The notes under the pieces were generated by a model. It made no database searches. It was not told the DNA's origin and saw only the letters and a program-made list of their open reading frames with translations. Below, piece by piece: positions 7,289-16,725 of a stretch of 64,000 nucleotides of DNA; within the stretch, counting starts at the first letter, position 1; each line of letters opens with the position of its first letter. A program made the position numbers and the translations under genes. The stretch is from Pseudomonas sp. Gutcm_11s (GTDB taxonomy: Bacteria; Pseudomonadota; Gammaproteobacteria; Pseudomonadales; Pseudomonadaceae): assembly GCF_028649395.1 (NCBI RefSeq), contig NZ_JAQSUW010000013.1:147373-211372 (forward strand), read 5' to 3'.

Positions 7289-8884
7289 ATGCGACGTTGG
7301 AACGGATGGGGCGACGAGGCCACTGTGGTGGAGCTGCCGGCGCATGGCGCGGCCTTCCTCGAGGGGCTGGTCGGCGCAGGCCAGCGCCTGCCGGACGCCA
7401 GCCTGCAGCAGGTGTTGGCGCAGGTGCCCGAGTCGCGCCTGGGCAGCCACGCGCTGATCAGTGTCGATGCCGAAGTGCGAGTGCGCCATGCCCGCGGCCA
7501 GAGCCTGCCGGACTGGCTGGCCATGCGCTCCGGCGAGTTCGGTGTATTTCCCGATGGCGTGGCCCTACCGGAGACCCCGGCGCAGATCCGCGAACTGCTG
7601 GCCTGGGCCAGGGAGCAGGACGTCATCGTCATCCCTTACGGCGGCGGCACCTCGGTGGCCGGCCATATCAACCCGGTCGAGTCCGCGAAGCCGGTGCTGA
7701 CCCTGTCGCTGGAGCGCATGACCCAGCTGGTCGACCTCGACGAACAGAGCCAGATCGCCACCTTCGGCCCAGGCGCCAACGGCCCGCAGGTGGAGGCGCA
7801 GCTGCGCGCACGGGGCTACACCCTCGGCCACTTCCCGCAGTCCTGGGAACTGTCCACCCTGGGTGGCTGGGTCGCCAGCCGCTCCAGCGGCCAGCAGTCG
7901 CTGCGCTACGGGCGCATCGAGCAGTTGTTTGCCGGCGGCAAGGTCGAGACCTTCGCCGGTACCCTGGAGATTCCGACCTTCCCGGCCTCGGCGGCCGGCC
8001 CCGACCTGCGTGAGCTGATCCTCGGCAGCGAGGGCCGCTTCGGCGTGATCTCCGAGGTGCGCGTGCGGGTGACCAAGCTGGCCGAGCAGGAGCACTTCTA
8101 CTCCGTGTTCCTACCCAGCTGGCAGCAGGCCCAGGCCGGCGTTCGCGCGCTAGTGCAGGCACGTATTCCGCTGTCCATGCTGCGCTTGTCCAACGCCATC
8201 GAGACCGAGACCCAGCTGGCCCTGGCCGGCCATCCGGAGCAGATTGCCCTGCTGGAGAAGTACCTGGCCCTGCGTGGCGCGCGTGCCGGCAAGTGCATGC
8301 TGACCTTCGGCGTCACCGGCAACCGCGGCCAGAATACGCTGTCGGTGAAACAGGCGAAAAAACTGCTCAAGGGTTTCGGCGGCGTGTTCACCGGCACCCT
8401 GCTGGGCAAGAAGTGGGCGGAGAACCGCTTCCGCTTCCCGTACCTGCGCCATGGCCTTTGGGAGGCCGGCTATGCGGTGGATACCCTGGAAACGGCCACC
8501 GACTGGAACAACGTGGACAACCTGCTGAACAAGGTCGAGGCCAGCCTGCGCCAGGGCCTGGCGGACGAGGGCGAGCGGGTCCATGTGTTCACTCACCTGT
8601 CGCACGTCTATGGCCAGGGCTCGAGCATCTACACCACCTACGTGTTCCGCCCGGGCGACAGCTACGCGGTGACCCAGGCGCGCTGGGCCAAGCTCAAACA
8701 TGCGGCCTGTCAGACCATCGCCGGCAACCGCGGCACCATCAGCCACCAGCACGGCGTCGGTCGCGATCATGCGCCGTACCTGGCAGCGGAGAAGGGCGAA
8801 CTGGGCATGGCCGCGCTCAAGGCGATGGCGCAGCACTTCGATCCCGAAAGCCGCTTGGCCCCTGGCGTGCTGCTGGAAGACTGA
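7289..8884 (+). CDS. FAD-binding oxidoreductase similar to alkyldihydroxyacetonephosphate synthase
   Basis: The protein has 531 residues. A VAO/PCMH-type FAD domain is seen: YGGGTSVAGH at 117-126 (pyrophosphate binding), a second FAD patch at 159-200 including LGGWVASRSSGQQSLRYGRI, and GPDLRELILGSEGRFGVI at 237-254. The C-terminal domain has ISHQHGVGRDH with His486, matching the conserved His region of AGPS-type enzymes. AGPS exchanges the acyl chain of acyl-DHAP for a fatty alcohol to form the ether bond; whether this bacterial member does so is inference. GGGAG-like purines precede the ATG at 7289. The next gene starts one base after its stop. Confidence 0.85.
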   Translation: MRRWNGWGDEATVVELPAHGAAFLEGLVGAGQRLPDASLQQVLAQVPESRLGSHALISVDAEVRVRHARGQSLPDWLAMRSGEFGVFPDGVALPETPAQIRELLAWAREQDVIVIPYGGGTSVAGHINPVESAKPVLTLSLERMTQLVDLDEQSQIATFGPGANGPQVEAQLRARGYTLGHFPQSWELSTLGGWVASRSSGQQSLRYGRIEQLFAGGKVETFAGTLEIPTFPASAAGPDLRELILGSEGRFGVISEVRVRVTKLAEQEHFYSVFLPSWQQAQAGVRALVQARIPLSMLRLSNAIETETQLALAGHPEQIALLEKYLALRGARAGKCMLTFGVTGNRGQNTLSVKQAKKLLKGFGGVFTGTLLGKKWAENRFRFPYLRHGLWEAGYAVDTLETATDWNNVDNLLNKVEASLRQGLADEGERVHVFTHLSHVYGQGSSIYTTYVFRPGDSYAVTQARWAKLKHAACQTIAGNRGTISHQHGVGRDHAPYLAAEKGELGMAALKAMAQHFDPESRLAPGVLLED

Positions 8885-8885
8885 G

Positions 8886-10472
8886 ATGAGCTGGAACGCG
8901 CTGTGGCGTGAAGCCGCGCTGCCGGAACTGGCGGCGCGTGACTGGGACCTGATCATTATCGGCGGCGGCATCAGCGGCGCCGGCATCCTGCGCGAGGCAG
9001 CGCGGCGCGGCTGGAGCTGCCTGTTGCTGGAGCAGCGCGACTTCGCCTGGGGTACTTCCAGTCGTTCGTCGAAGATGGTCCATGGCGGCCTGCGCTACAT
9101 CGCCAAGGGTCAGCTGGGCCTGACTCGCGACTCGGTGCGCGAGCGCCAGCGCCTGCTCGGCGAGGCACCGGGCCTGGTCGATCCGTTGCCGTTCCTGTTC
9201 CCGCACTACCGCGGCAAGTTCCCCGGCCCCAAGGTGTTCGGCGGCCTGCTCGGCGTCTATGACGCCCTGGCCGGCCAGCGCCTGCACCGCTATCACCCGC
9301 TCAGTGAGCTGCGTTACCTGGCGCCGGGTCTGAACGACGCCGAGCTGCTCGGCGGCACCCTGTTCACCGATGCCGTCACCGACGATGCGCGCCTGGTCAT
9401 GCGGGTGCTGGGCGAGGCGCGGGCCGAGGGTGGCGAGGCGCTCAATGGCATGCGCGTGGTCGAGTTGAATCGCGCTGGCGAGCGGGTGAACGGCCTGGTC
9501 GCCGAGGACAGCGAGAGCAGCCAGCGCTTCATCTTCCGCGCCCGCGCCGTGGCCCAGGCCACTGGCGCCTGGGCTGACGAGCTGAGAACCAGGAGCGGCC
9601 TGGAGCATATCCGCCCGCTGCGCGGCAGCCACCTGCTGCTGCCGGCCTGGTGCCTGCCGGTGGCCCAGGCCATCAGCTTCATGCACCCCGAGGACAAGCG
9701 TCCGGTATTCGTCTTCCCCTGGGAGGGCGCCACGGTGATCGGCACCACCGATCTGGACCATGGCGATGGGTTGAACAGTGATGCGCATATTACCGCCGCA
9801 GAAGTGGATTACCTGCTGGCGGCCTGCGCCAGCGTATTCCCGCATGCCGGCATCGGGCGTGCCGATGTGCTGTCCACCTGGGCCGGTGTGCGCCCGGTGG
9901 TCAGCGAGGGGCAGGGCGGCAGCAAGAAACCGTCGGACGAGAAACGCGAGCACGCGCTGTGGGTCGAGCCCGGTTGCGTGACTCTGGCCGGCGGCAAGCT
10001 GACCACCTTCCGCCTGCTGGCGCTGGAAGTGCTGCGTGCCTGTGCGCCGATGCTCGGGCGCGAGGTGACGGATGTCGGTCAGGCGGTGTTCCGGGCAACT
10101 CCATCTGTGGCGCTGCCCGGCCTGTGCCTGAGCCAGCAGCGCCGTTTGGCGGGCCGCCACGGCCATGCGTTGCCACGCCTGGCCGAGTTGCTCGGCGAGC
10201 TTGGCAATGAGTGCGTCGGCACCAGCAACACACTCTGGGCCGAGCTGGCCCTGGCCTGCGACGACGAACTGGTGCTGCAACTGGACGACCTGCTGCTGCG
10301 TCGCACGCGCATCGGCCTGCTCCTGGCCGACGGCGCGGCCGCCGAGCTGCCGCGCATCCGCGCCCTGTGCCAGCCGCGCCTGGGCTGGAGCGATGCACGT
10401 TGGGAAGAACAACAACAACGCTATCTGGCGCTGTGGCGCCACTGCTACAGCCTGCCTGGTGAATCTTCGTGA
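8886..10472 (+). CDS. GlpD-like FAD-dependent glycerol-3-phosphate dehydrogenase family protein
   Basis: The 528-residue protein belongs to the DAO/GlpD family. The dinucleotide-binding motif GGGISGAG is at 26-33, followed by the GlpD-type stretch [20 protein letters not shown]. Family enzymes oxidise glycerol-3-phosphate to DHAP and pass electrons to quinone at the membrane. The gene is probably a paralogue of the housekeeping glpD, since its partners differ from the usual glp regulon. It starts one base after the flavoenzyme stop and its end overlaps the kinase start (GTGA), so the three genes form an operon. Confidence 0.88.
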   Translation: MSWNALWREAALPELAARDWDLIIIGGGISGAGILREAARRGWSCLLLEQRDFAWGTSSRSSKMVHGGLRYIAKGQLGLTRDSVRERQRLLGEAPGLVDPLPFLFPHYRGKFPGPKVFGGLLGVYDALAGQRLHRYHPLSELRYLAPGLNDAELLGGTLFTDAVTDDARLVMRVLGEARAEGGEALNGMRVVELNRAGERVNGLVAEDSESSQRFIFRARAVAQATGAWADELRTRSGLEHIRPLRGSHLLLPAWCLPVAQAISFMHPEDKRPVFVFPWEGATVIGTTDLDHGDGLNSDAHITAAEVDYLLAACASVFPHAGIGRADVLSTWAGVRPVVSEGQGGSKKPSDEKREHALWVEPGCVTLAGGKLTTFRLLALEVLRACAPMLGREVTDVGQAVFRATPSVALPGLCLSQQRRLAGRHGHALPRLAELLGELGNECVGTSNTLWAELALACDDELVLQLDDLLLRRTRIGLLLADGAAAELPRIRALCQPRLGWSDARWEEQQQRYLALWRHCYSLPGESS

Positions 10473-12028
10473 GCGAACAACGCTATCTGCTGGCCATCGA
10501 CAACGGTACCCAGAGCGTGCGCGCTCTGCTCTTCGACCTGGCCGGCAACCTGGTCGGCAAGGGCAAGGTGGAACTCGAGCCCTACTATTCCGCGCATCCC
10601 GGCTGGGCCGAGCAGGACCCGGAGTACTACTGGCAGAGCCTCGGCGAAGCCTGCCGCCAGCTGTGGGCCAGCGTCGACATCGACAAGAGCCAGATCGCCG
10701 GCGTGTCGCTGACCACCCAGCGTGGCACCCTGATCAACGTGGATGAAGCCGGCAAGCCGCTACGCCCGGCCATTCTCTGGCTCGACCAGCGCCGCGCCGA
10801 GGTCGAGGGCAGCATCCAGGGGCCCTGGGGCTGGTTGTTCAAGCTGATCCGCGAAGAAGAGACCATCGACTACTTCCGCAGCCAGGCCGAGGCTAACTGG
10901 ATTGCCCAGCAGCAGCCCGAGCTGTGGGCGAACACGCACAAGTTCCTGTTGCTCTCGGGCTTCCTCACCCATCGCCTGTGCGGCCGTTTCGCCGACTCGG
11001 TGGGCAGCTGCGTGGCCTACCTGCCGTTCGACTACAAACGCCTGTGCTGGGCCAAGCCCAGCGACTGGAAGTGGCAGGCCATCCCGGTACGCCCGGACAT
11101 GCTGCCGGAGCTGGTCAAGCCGGGCGAGCGCATTGGTAGCATCAGCGCCGAGGCCAGCCGGCACACCGGCATCCCCGAGGGTTTGCCGCTGATCGCTGCC
11201 GCCTCGGACAAGGCCTGCGAGGTGATCGGCGCCGGCGGCGTGGAGCCGAGCACGGCGTGCCTGTCCTACGGCACCACGGCGACCATCAATACCACCCGCT
11301 CCAAGTACCTGGAGACCATCCCGCTGATCCCGCCGTACCCGGCGGCGATTCCCGATCACTACAACACCGAGGTCATGGTGTTCCGTGGCTTCTGGATGGT
11401 CAGCTGGTTCAAGGAGCAGTTCGGCCACGCCGAGCGCCAGCGTGGCCTGGAGCTGGGCGTGGCGGCCGAGACGCTGTTCGACGAACTGGTGGAGGGCGTG
11501 CCACCTGGCTCCATGGGTCTGATGTTGCAGCCGTTCTGGTCGCCGGGCATCCGCGAGCCGGGGCTGGAGGCCAAGGGTTCGATCATCGGCTTCGGCGACG
11601 TACACACCCGCGCGCACCTGTACCGGGCGATCCTTGAGGGCCTGGCCTACGCCCTGCGCCAGGGCAAGGAGCGCATCGAGAAACGCTCCGGCACGCGCAT
11701 CGAGCGCCTGCGCATCTCCGGTGGCGGCTCGCAGAGTGACGCGGCCATGCAGCTGACGGCCGACATCTTCAACCTGCCGGCCGAGCGCCCGCACCTGTAC
11801 GAGGCCTCGGGCCTGGGCGCGGCCATCGACTGCGCCGTCGGCCTCGGCCTGCACCCGGACTTCCCCACGGCCATCGCCGCCATGACCCGCGTCGGCAAGG
11901 TGTTCCAGCCCAACCCACAGGCGGTGGCGATCTACGAGCGCCTGTACCGCGAGGTCTACCTGCGCATGTACAAGCAGCTCAAGCCGCTGTACGGCAGCAT
12001 TCGCGAGATCACCGGGTACCCGGCCTAG
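10469..12028 (+). CDS. FGGY-family carbohydrate kinase
   Basis: The 519-residue protein has the actin-like sugar-kinase fold: phosphate-1 motif [16 protein letters not shown] at 8-23, TTQRGT and WLDQR in the substrate region near 90-110, and the C-terminal FGGY signature region with [18 protein letters not shown]. It phosphorylates a polyol or sugar with ATP; glycerol-like, xylulose-like or unknown substrates are all possible. The start is GTG overlapping the previous stop. Its place next to a GlpD-like enzyme favours a glycerol-related substrate. Confidence 0.88.
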   Translation: MSEQRYLLAIDNGTQSVRALLFDLAGNLVGKGKVELEPYYSAHPGWAEQDPEYYWQSLGEACRQLWASVDIDKSQIAGVSLTTQRGTLINVDEAGKPLRPAILWLDQRRAEVEGSIQGPWGWLFKLIREEETIDYFRSQAEANWIAQQQPELWANTHKFLLLSGFLTHRLCGRFADSVGSCVAYLPFDYKRLCWAKPSDWKWQAIPVRPDMLPELVKPGERIGSISAEASRHTGIPEGLPLIAAASDKACEVIGAGGVEPSTACLSYGTTATINTTRSKYLETIPLIPPYPAAIPDHYNTEVMVFRGFWMVSWFKEQFGHAERQRGLELGVAAETLFDELVEGVPPGSMGLMLQPFWSPGIREPGLEAKGSIIGFGDVHTRAHLYRAILEGLAYALRQGKERIEKRSGTRIERLRISGGGSQSDAAMQLTADIFNLPAERPHLYEASGLGAAIDCAVGLGLHPDFPTAIAAMTRVGKVFQPNPQAVAIYERLYREVYLRMYKQLKPLYGSIREITGYPA

Positions 12029-12110
12029 CGCAAGCGCAACGGTAGTCGGCACTTTCGCGCATTCTCCGGGGTCTGCTGTACTCGGGTGAATAGCCGAGGG
12101 AGGGCGATCC

Positions 12111-13037
12111 GTGAGTGAACGCAAGGCACTACTGATCCTGCACGGCAAGCAGGCACAGAACGAAGAGGTACGCAGCTCCGTGCTGGCGCTGCGCGAGCGT
12201 GGCTGGCAGCTGGATGTGCGCCTGACCTGGGAAGGCGGCGATGCGCCGCGGCTGGTGGACGAGGCGCTGGCCGCCGGCTACCCGACGCTGATCGCCGGCG
12301 GTGGCGACGGCACCCTGCGTGACGTGGCCGAGGCTCTGGCGCTGGCTGGCGGGCAGGCCGCCCTGGCGCTGCTGCCGCTGGGTACCGCCAACGACTTTGC
12401 CCGCGCCGCCGGTATCCCGCTGGTGCCGGCCGAGGCCCTGGCGCTGCTGGAGTTCGAGCCACGGCCGATCGACCTGGGCGAGGCCGATGGCCAGCTGTTC
12501 CTCAACATGGCCACCGGCGGATTTGGCTCCAAGGTCACTGCCAACACCTCGGAAGAGCTTAAGAATCTGCTCGGTGGCGCCGCCTATCTACTTACCGGGC
12601 TTACCCGTTTTGCCGAGGTGCACTCGGCTTTCGGCCGATTCCATGGGCCGGGGTTCGCCTGGGAGGGCGATTTCCTCGCCCTGGGCATCGGCAACGGGCG
12701 CCAGGCCGGAGGCGGGCATGCGTTGTGTCCGCAGGCACGCATCGACGATGGCCTGCTCGACATCTGCATAGTGCCGGCGCCGCAAGATATGGTCGGTACC
12801 CTGGGCACACTGCTGTCCGGTGGCGTGTTGGGAGTGGAGGCGGTTTCCGTCAGCGCGCGCCTGCCTTGGCTGGAAGTGGAGGCGCCGGAAGGGCTGGATA
12901 TCAACCTGGATGGCGAGCCGCTGGAGAGCAAGCGCCTGCGCTTCTCGGCCCGCCCCGGGGCATTGCGTTTGCACCTGCCGGACATTTCACCGCTGCTTGG
13001 TGACGGCGCTGGCGCGGCTGGGGTGCCTACGGCATGA
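12111..13037 (+). CDS. YegS-type lipid kinase (diacylglycerol-kinase catalytic domain)
   Basis: The 308-residue protein carries GGGDGTLRD at 63-71 and PLGTANDFAR at 89-98, the nucleotide-binding motifs of the DAGK/YegS family. YegS phosphorylates phosphatidylglycerol in vitro, and related enzymes act on diacylglycerol or other lipids. The start is the GTG at 12111, preceded by GAGGGAGG. A gap of 82 bases after the FGGY kinase without a visible terminator allows co-transcription with the three genes before it. Confidence 0.9.
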   Translation: MSERKALLILHGKQAQNEEVRSSVLALRERGWQLDVRLTWEGGDAPRLVDEALAAGYPTLIAGGGDGTLRDVAEALALAGGQAALALLPLGTANDFARAAGIPLVPAEALALLEFEPRPIDLGEADGQLFLNMATGGFGSKVTANTSEELKNLLGGAAYLLTGLTRFAEVHSAFGRFHGPGFAWEGDFLALGIGNGRQAGGGHALCPQARIDDGLLDICIVPAPQDMVGTLGTLLSGGVLGVEAVSVSARLPWLEVEAPEGLDINLDGEPLESKRLRFSARPGALRLHLPDISPLLGDGAGAAGVPTA

Positions 13038-13114
13038 TGGCGCCAGGCCATACTGCAGTTAACGTGCAGTCTGCCGATAGCAGCTAGACTCGATTCAAAC
13101 ATGAGGAACATTTG

Positions 13115-14041
13115 ATGGCCGGCATTCTCGATACAGTGGACCAGCGCACCCAGTTGGTGGGCGAGAACCGCCTGGAAATCCTCATGTTCCGCCTGGCGGG
13201 ACGCCAGCTGTTCGCCATCAACGTGTTCAAGGTGCAGGAAGTCCTGCAGCTGCCCAAGCTGACCCTGATGCCGCACCGCCACCCCTACGTCTGCGGGGTG
13301 GTCAACTTGCGCGGCCAGACCCTGCCGGTGATCGACCTGTCCCAGGCCATCGGCATGCGCCCGCTGACCCCTAGCGAGAACAGCACCATCATCGTCACCG
13401 AGTACAACCGCTCGGTGCAGGCCTTCCTGGTTGGCGGCGTGGACCGCATCCTCAACCTCAACTGGGAATCCATCCTGCCGCCGCCGGGCGGGGCAGGGCG
13501 CCAGCACTACCTGACCGCCATCACCAAGGTGGACGACCAGATCGTCGAGATCATCGACGTGGAGAAGGTGCTGGCCGAGATCGCGCCGATGAGCACCAAG
13601 GTCTCCGACGAGAAGCTGGCCGATCCGGTGTTGGCCGGCGCTGTCGGGCGTGAAGTGCTGCTGGTGGACGACTCCAGCGTGGCCCTCAACCAGCTGCGCG
13701 AGACCCTGGCCCAGCTGGGCATTCGCACCCACAGCGCCAGCGACGGCCTCAAGGGCCTGCAGCTGCTGAAGAAATGGGCCGACACTGGCGAGGTGATGAC
13801 CGACAAGTTGCTGATGATCTTCACCGATGCCGAGATGCCGGAGATGGACGGCTACCGCCTGACCACCGAGATCCGCAACGACCCGCGCCTGCGTGATCTG
13901 TACGTGGTGCTGCACACCTCGCTGTCCGGCAGCTTCAACGAGGCCATGGTGAAGAAGGTCGGTTGCGACAACTTCCTCTCCAAGTTCCAGCCGGACAAGC
14001 TGGTCGACGTCATCGCCGACCGCCTGCGCCGCGACGCCTGA
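13115..14041 (+). CDS. cheV: Chemotaxis coupling protein CheV (CheW-REC fusion)
   Basis: The 308-residue protein has a CheW-like domain (about 18-160: HRHPYVCGVVNLRGQTLPVIDL) and a receiver domain (about 178-305) with the acidic pair in VDDS at 184-187, the phospho-acceptor Asp238 in FTDAEMPEMDGY, a Thr in HTSLSG and a late Lys in FLSKF. CheV links chemoreceptors to CheA and is tuned by phosphorylation. ATG at 13115 is chosen over the TTG directly before it because of GAGGAA upstream. It converges with the receptor gene at 14059, 17 bases apart, suggesting a functional pair. Confidence 0.93.
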   Translation: MAGILDTVDQRTQLVGENRLEILMFRLAGRQLFAINVFKVQEVLQLPKLTLMPHRHPYVCGVVNLRGQTLPVIDLSQAIGMRPLTPSENSTIIVTEYNRSVQAFLVGGVDRILNLNWESILPPPGGAGRQHYLTAITKVDDQIVEIIDVEKVLAEIAPMSTKVSDEKLADPVLAGAVGREVLLVDDSSVALNQLRETLAQLGIRTHSASDGLKGLQLLKKWADTGEVMTDKLLMIFTDAEMPEMDGYRLTTEIRNDPRLRDLYVVLHTSLSGSFNEAMVKKVGCDNFLSKFQPDKLVDVIADRLRRDA

Positions 14042-14058
14042 GGCGCCGCGGCTCTTCC

Positions 14059-15741
14059 TCACACCCCCAGGGCGGCCGGCAATATGCCGGCGCTGATGGT
14101 GCCCCAGCGGCGCCCGTTGACCCTGACCGGGGTGTAGATCACGAATACGATGGTGCTGGTGCCGGGGATCACGAAGGTGCCCATGCTCAGGTGCTGGCAC
14201 TGGCGCACGCTGTTCATCTCGCTCTCGCTCACCGTAATGAAACGCTGGTGCATGCTCTTGGCCGCGTCGACCTGCGGGTTGCCGGTCGGCGGCTGCGAGG
14301 CTGCGCTGCGCGCCGCCGGCAGGTAGCCGCGCTCGGTCATCGGCACCAGGTACAGCACGCCGTCCTTGCCGCCCTGATCCCATTCGTCGAGTAGCGGCTG
14401 GATGCGGCGGCGATAGGGCTCGACCCAGGCGACGTCGTGCTTCTGCGGGTTGGTATTGGCGATCGGTCGGTAGTTCTGGTCGAACAGGTCGACTCCGGAG
14501 CGGTGCAGTTCGTCGAGCTGCGCCTCGATCAGGTCGCGGCGCTGGAACAGCATCTCGGTGATGGCCTCCAGGCGGCCGCTGCCCAGGTGGAAGGTGCACA
14601 GCTGCTGGATCAGCAGGTTGGTGGTGTCGCGCGTGGCGTCGGCCTGGGCGAAGTTCTGCTGCATGCACTGGCCGATGGTGAAGCTGAGCTCGCGGATGCG
14701 GCTGCTGTGCTGGTGGGTCTCCTGGTTGGTGGCGTGCAGCTCCTCCAGGGCGCTGCTGACCATCAGCAGATCGTCGTTGGCCTGGTTGAAGTCGTGGACC
14801 ATGAGCTCGAACTGCTCGCTGGCGACGTTGACCACCGCGCCGCTTGAGGAGCTCTGCTCGATCATGCGCTGGGTCTGCTCGTCGGCGCCGTTCATGGCCC
14901 CGGTCATTTCCTCCATCAGCACGCCGATCTGCTGGGCGGCGCTGCCGACCTTCTGCGACAGGTTGCGTACCTCGTCGGCCACCACCGCGAAGCCGCGCCC
15001 GGCCTCGCCAGCGCGGGCTGCCTCGATGGCGGCGTTGAGCGCGAGCATGTTGGTCTGGGTCGAGAAGTCCTGCACGGTGACCAGGATCTCGCGGACCTTG
15101 GCGGTACTCGCCGCGAGCGCCTCGATGTTGTGGCGGAAGCCCTCCATGGTCTGGTTGACGTCCTGCATCTGCCGGCAGGCCTCGCCGAGTTGCTGTTGCG
15201 ACTGGTGGGCCATGTCCAGGTTGCGGCCGTTCATCTCGGTGATGCCGCCGGCGCGCGCGGAAATATCCTGCAGGGCCGAGGTGGTCTGCTCGCTGGCGTG
15301 GAAGATCAGCTCGGACAGGCTGTGCTGCTCCGTGGCTTCGCGCGCCGCCTGCTCGGACTGCAGGCGGCTGGTGGCCGATGCCAGAGCGATCTGCAAACTG
15401 TTGTGCTGCAGGCCGGCGATGCACTGGCGCAGGCGTGTGGTCAGGTGGTCCAGGCTGTCGGGCTCACCCTGCGTGTGGTCGCAGAGGTCGATCTGCGTGC
15501 CGCCGAGCGCGTCCAGCCGGGCCAGTACGCGTTCTGCCGGGCGTGCGCTGCCGAGGCGCCAGACTAGCAGTAGCAGGGGGCCGGCCAGCACCAGGGCAAC
15601 CACGCGCAGGCTGTTGTCACCCAGTGCCAGTACGGCGGCGAGGAAGACCAACTGGCAGGCCAGCAGGGGGATGTGAGCGGTGTTCGCAGAGAGGCGTTGG
15701 GCGGTTTGCTCCAGGGGAGCGGAAAGGGTCGAACTGTTCAT
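14059..15741 (-). CDS. Methyl-accepting chemotaxis protein with a C-terminal sensor-like domain
   Basis: The protein has 560 residues. Two membrane helices (about 23-40 and 45-63) are separated by only about four residues, so there is no periplasmic sensor domain. The signalling hairpin spans about 140-355, with the conserved tip at 229-262 ([18 protein letters not shown], then [16 protein letters not shown]). Downstream, residues about 410-556 ([34 protein letters not shown]) resemble the Cache-like C-terminal domain of some soluble chemoreceptors (typical form has YRPIPGTNP, GYLPTHN and HWGGFRIGY). No HAMP domain is evident. It probably senses cytoplasmic or membrane-derived signals. The ligand is unknown. 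Confidence 0.88.
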   Translation of the reverse strand: MNSSTLSAPLEQTAQRLSANTAHIPLLACQLVFLAAVLALGDNSLRVVALVLAGPLLLLVWRLGSARPAERVLARLDALGGTQIDLCDHTQGEPDSLDHLTTRLRQCIAGLQHNSLQIALASATSRLQSEQAAREATEQHSLSELIFHASEQTTSALQDISARAGGITEMNGRNLDMAHQSQQQLGEACRQMQDVNQTMEGFRHNIEALAASTAKVREILVTVQDFSTQTNMLALNAAIEAARAGEAGRGFAVVADEVRNLSQKVGSAAQQIGVLMEEMTGAMNGADEQTQRMIEQSSSSGAVVNVASEQFELMVHDFNQANDDLLMVSSALEELHATNQETHQHSSRIRELSFTIGQCMQQNFAQADATRDTTNLLIQQLCTFHLGSGRLEAITEMLFQRRDLIEAQLDELHRSGVDLFDQNYRPIANTNPQKHDVAWVEPYRRRIQPLLDEWDQGGKDGVLYLVPMTERGYLPAARSAASQPPTGNPQVDAAKSMHQRFITVSESEMNSVRQCQHLSMGTFVIPGTSTIVFVIYTPVRVNGRRWGTISAGILPAALGV

Positions 15742-15863
15742 GGGCTACACCAAAAGCGTTTTTATTGGTTTTATGTACCGGCAATCTACGCAGAATCGTG
15801 AAACTCATCACATCGCCCTTTCGTATGAATGAAGGGCTAATCCCTGTCCCCAATGAGGCCCGC

Positions 15864-16667
15864 ATGCAGCTCTCCGCTCTCTACCGATACCCGCTCAAGT
15901 CCGCCCGTGGCGAAAGCCTGGCCAGCTCCCCGCTGGAGGCGCTGGGCCTGCGCGGCGACCGCCGCTGGATGCTGGTGGAGCCGGAGAGCGGGCGTTTCCT
16001 GACTCAGCGTCTGCTGCCGCAGATGAGTCAGCTGAGCGCGCTGTACAACGAGGCCGGTGGCTTGAGCCTGAGTGCGCCCGGTTTCGGCAACCTCGAGGTG
16101 CCACTGCCGGAGGCGGACCAGGATTTGCGCGGAGTGACCGTGTGGCGCGACAGCCTGCGCGTGCCGGATGCCGGTGATGCCGCTGCCGAGTGGCTGAGTA
16201 TCTTCATCGGCCGGCCGTGCCGCCTGGTGCAGGTGCCGGAGGCGCGTGCGCGCCAGGTCGACACTGGCTATGCCCAGCCCGGCGACAAGGTGGCGTTCTC
16301 CGATGGCTTCCCGCTGCTGCTGATCGGCCAGGCCTCGCTTGAAGATCTGTCGACGCGAGTCGGCCGACCGCTAGAGATGCTGCGTTTCCGTCCCAACCTG
16401 GTAGTGCAGGGCAGTGAGCCCTACGCCGAGGACGGCTGGAAGCGCATCCGCATCGGCGAACTGGAGTTCGAGGTGGCCAAGGGCTGCAGCCGCTGCATCC
16501 TCACCACCATTGATCCGCAGACCGGCGAACGCAACACCGACCGTGAGCCGCTGACCACCCTGAAGACCTACCGCGAGCGCAATGGCGAGGTGTACTTCGG
16601 CCAGAACCTGCTGCCGCGTGGTGTCGGTGAGCTGCGCGTGGGCATGCCGGTGGAAGTGCTGGAGTAA
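15864..16667 (+). CDS. MOSC-domain protein (YcbX-like)
   Basis: The 267-residue protein has a MOSC N-terminal beta-barrel domain (LYRYPLKSARGESL, GLRGDRRWMLV) and a C-terminal MOSC domain with the conserved Cys in KGCSRCILTTIDPQTG. MOSC proteins bind the molybdenum cofactor through this Cys and often act in N-hydroxylated base reduction with a reductase partner. Homologues with an added ferredoxin domain exist, but none is fused here. The start at 15864 follows GAGG and gives family length. Open frame continues upstream, but without MOSC similarity. Confidence 0.87.
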   Translation: MQLSALYRYPLKSARGESLASSPLEALGLRGDRRWMLVEPESGRFLTQRLLPQMSQLSALYNEAGGLSLSAPGFGNLEVPLPEADQDLRGVTVWRDSLRVPDAGDAAAEWLSIFIGRPCRLVQVPEARARQVDTGYAQPGDKVAFSDGFPLLLIGQASLEDLSTRVGRPLEMLRFRPNLVVQGSEPYAEDGWKRIRIGELEFEVAKGCSRCILTTIDPQTGERNTDREPLTTLKTYRERNGEVYFGQNLLPRGVGELRVGMPVEVLE

Positions 16668-16684
16668 GGCTGACACGGTGAAAA

Positions 16685-16712
16685 ACAAAGGGCGCCGAGG
16701 CGCCCTTTGTTG
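16685..16712. terminator. Bidirectional terminator between the MOSC gene and slt
   Basis: ACAAAGGGCGC pairs with GCGCCCTTTGT across a 3- to 5-base loop, in the 58-base gap between convergent genes. An A-run before it serves the minus strand; the T-rich side on the plus strand is short. Confidence 0.75.
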
Positions 16713-16725
16713 TGTGCGGAAGCGC

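Noticed and set aside
13073..13080. GCCGATAG before cheV as a flagellar sigma-28 -10 box
   Set aside because: The -35 TAAA element is missing at 15 bases upstream, so the match is one-sided and common by chance.
12584..15424. Long minus-strand open frame across the YegS gene, cheV and the chemoreceptor
   Set aside because: It overlaps three well supported genes in another frame and shows low-complexity content typical of shadow frames.
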